The notes beneath the pieces were generated by a model. That model saw nothing but the letters and a program-made list of their open reading frames with translations. It was not told where the DNA came from and searched no databases. A program made the position numbers and the translations under genes. From contig NZ_CP036276.1 in the NCBI RefSeq assembly GCF_007747995.1, positions 124,001-188,000 on the forward strand: 64,000 nt of DNA, in the 5' to 3' direction. This document shows, piece after piece, positions 63,846-64,000 of the stretch (positions are counted from its first letter, which is position 1; every line of letters begins with the position of its first letter). This stretch comes from Symmachiella dynata. GTDB lineage: Bacteria > Planctomycetota > Planctomycetia > Planctomycetales > Planctomycetaceae.

Positions 63846-63925
63846 GCAGCAACAGTTCCGGCGGCGGGAAATGAACTCAGCCGCGCAACTTCAGCGCGAT
63901 GGCACGATGATACAATTGCCCAGCA

Positions 63926-64000
63926 ATGGCAATCAAGCAGCGCAGCAGTGAGCGTTGGCGAGTTCGGCTACGCAACCGGGACGGAGTCGACCAGCATGGG
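63926..64000 (+). CDS. Possible start of a gene running off the right edge
   Basis: An ATG at 63926 opens a frame that stays open to the window end. It reads MAIKQRSSERWRVRLRNR and then ends in DGVDQHG. The basic start with a K/R-x-WRVRLR-x-x-DG pattern resembles the N-terminal DNA-binding arm of phage-type integrases, but 25 codons are too few to be sure. No good SD precedes it. Another frame (GTG 63948) is also open. Confidence 0.25.
   Translation, partial: MAIKQRSSERWRVRLRNRDGVDQHG

Noticed and set aside
63844-63951. Short plus-strand frame MQQQFRRREMNSAAQ and onwards
   Set aside because: Only 35 codons, overlapping the start of the endonuclease V fusion gene on the other strand, with no SD.

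Overview
The window is from a flagellated planctomycete, or a close relative. The reasons are the mix of gene families (a Tat-type Gfo/Idh/MocA oxidoreductase, PQQ-like beta-propeller protein, MoxR/DUF58/BatA-type block, large secreted proteins of unknown function), loosely packed genes with AT-rich spacers, moderate-to-high GC and Pro/Gln-rich linkers. No rRNA, tRNA or CRISPR array was seen. The species cannot be named from the sequence alone.

Positions 640-25771 (+) form one long flagellar locus: TPR membrane protein, FlgN-like chaperone, a sigma54-activator-like regulator, flgB, flgC, fliE, fliF, fliG, fliH, fliI, fliJ, a MotE-like protein, fliK, flgD, flgE, flbD, motA, motB, fliL, fliN, fliO, fliP, fliQ, fliR, flhB. 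It encodes the basal body, export ATPase and gate, hook with its cap and ruler, stator and part of the switch. Filament, L/P ring, flhA, flhF, fliA and fliM genes are not in the window. Several members are unusual: FliN carries four FliM-like EIDALL peptides, FliR holds an EF-hand insert, FlhB has NPTE in place of NPTH, and the regulator has lost the residues expected for phosphorylation, ATP hydrolysis and sigma54 contact.

Positions 25880-30708 hold a SUI1/YciH-type protein (-), an HDOD protein and a hybrid histidine kinase (+), and an ECF sigma factor overlapping a small membrane protein (-). Positions 30837-35347 (-) hold a histidine phosphatase, an acyl-CoA dehydrogenase and an APH-fold kinase, which resemble the parts of the ACAD10/11 4-hydroxyacid route, and a PQQ-like propeller protein. 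Positions 35753-42767 (+) hold an RND/MMPL exporter, a LysM-L,D-transpeptidase, a NagB-like protein and a Gfo/Idh/MocA oxidoreductase, with dispersed and tandem repeats between them.

Positions 42770-44106 are a REP/RAYT island: three 75-nt hairpin repeats in the same orientation around a small lipoprotein-like gene and a REP-associated tyrosine transposase. A secreted protein of unknown function follows. After a 650-bp non-coding gap with a perfect 16-bp palindrome comes a block at 46183-62834 (+): moxR, DUF58, two further proteins with MIDAS-like motifs, a 1089-aa membrane protein, three related secreted LTxxQ-type proteins, a prenyltransferase/squalene-cyclase-fold protein and a large secreted thioredoxin-tailed protein. 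The window closes with a fusion of an alkyltransferase-like domain, lacking the acceptor Cys, to endonuclease V (-), and possibly the first codons of another gene.
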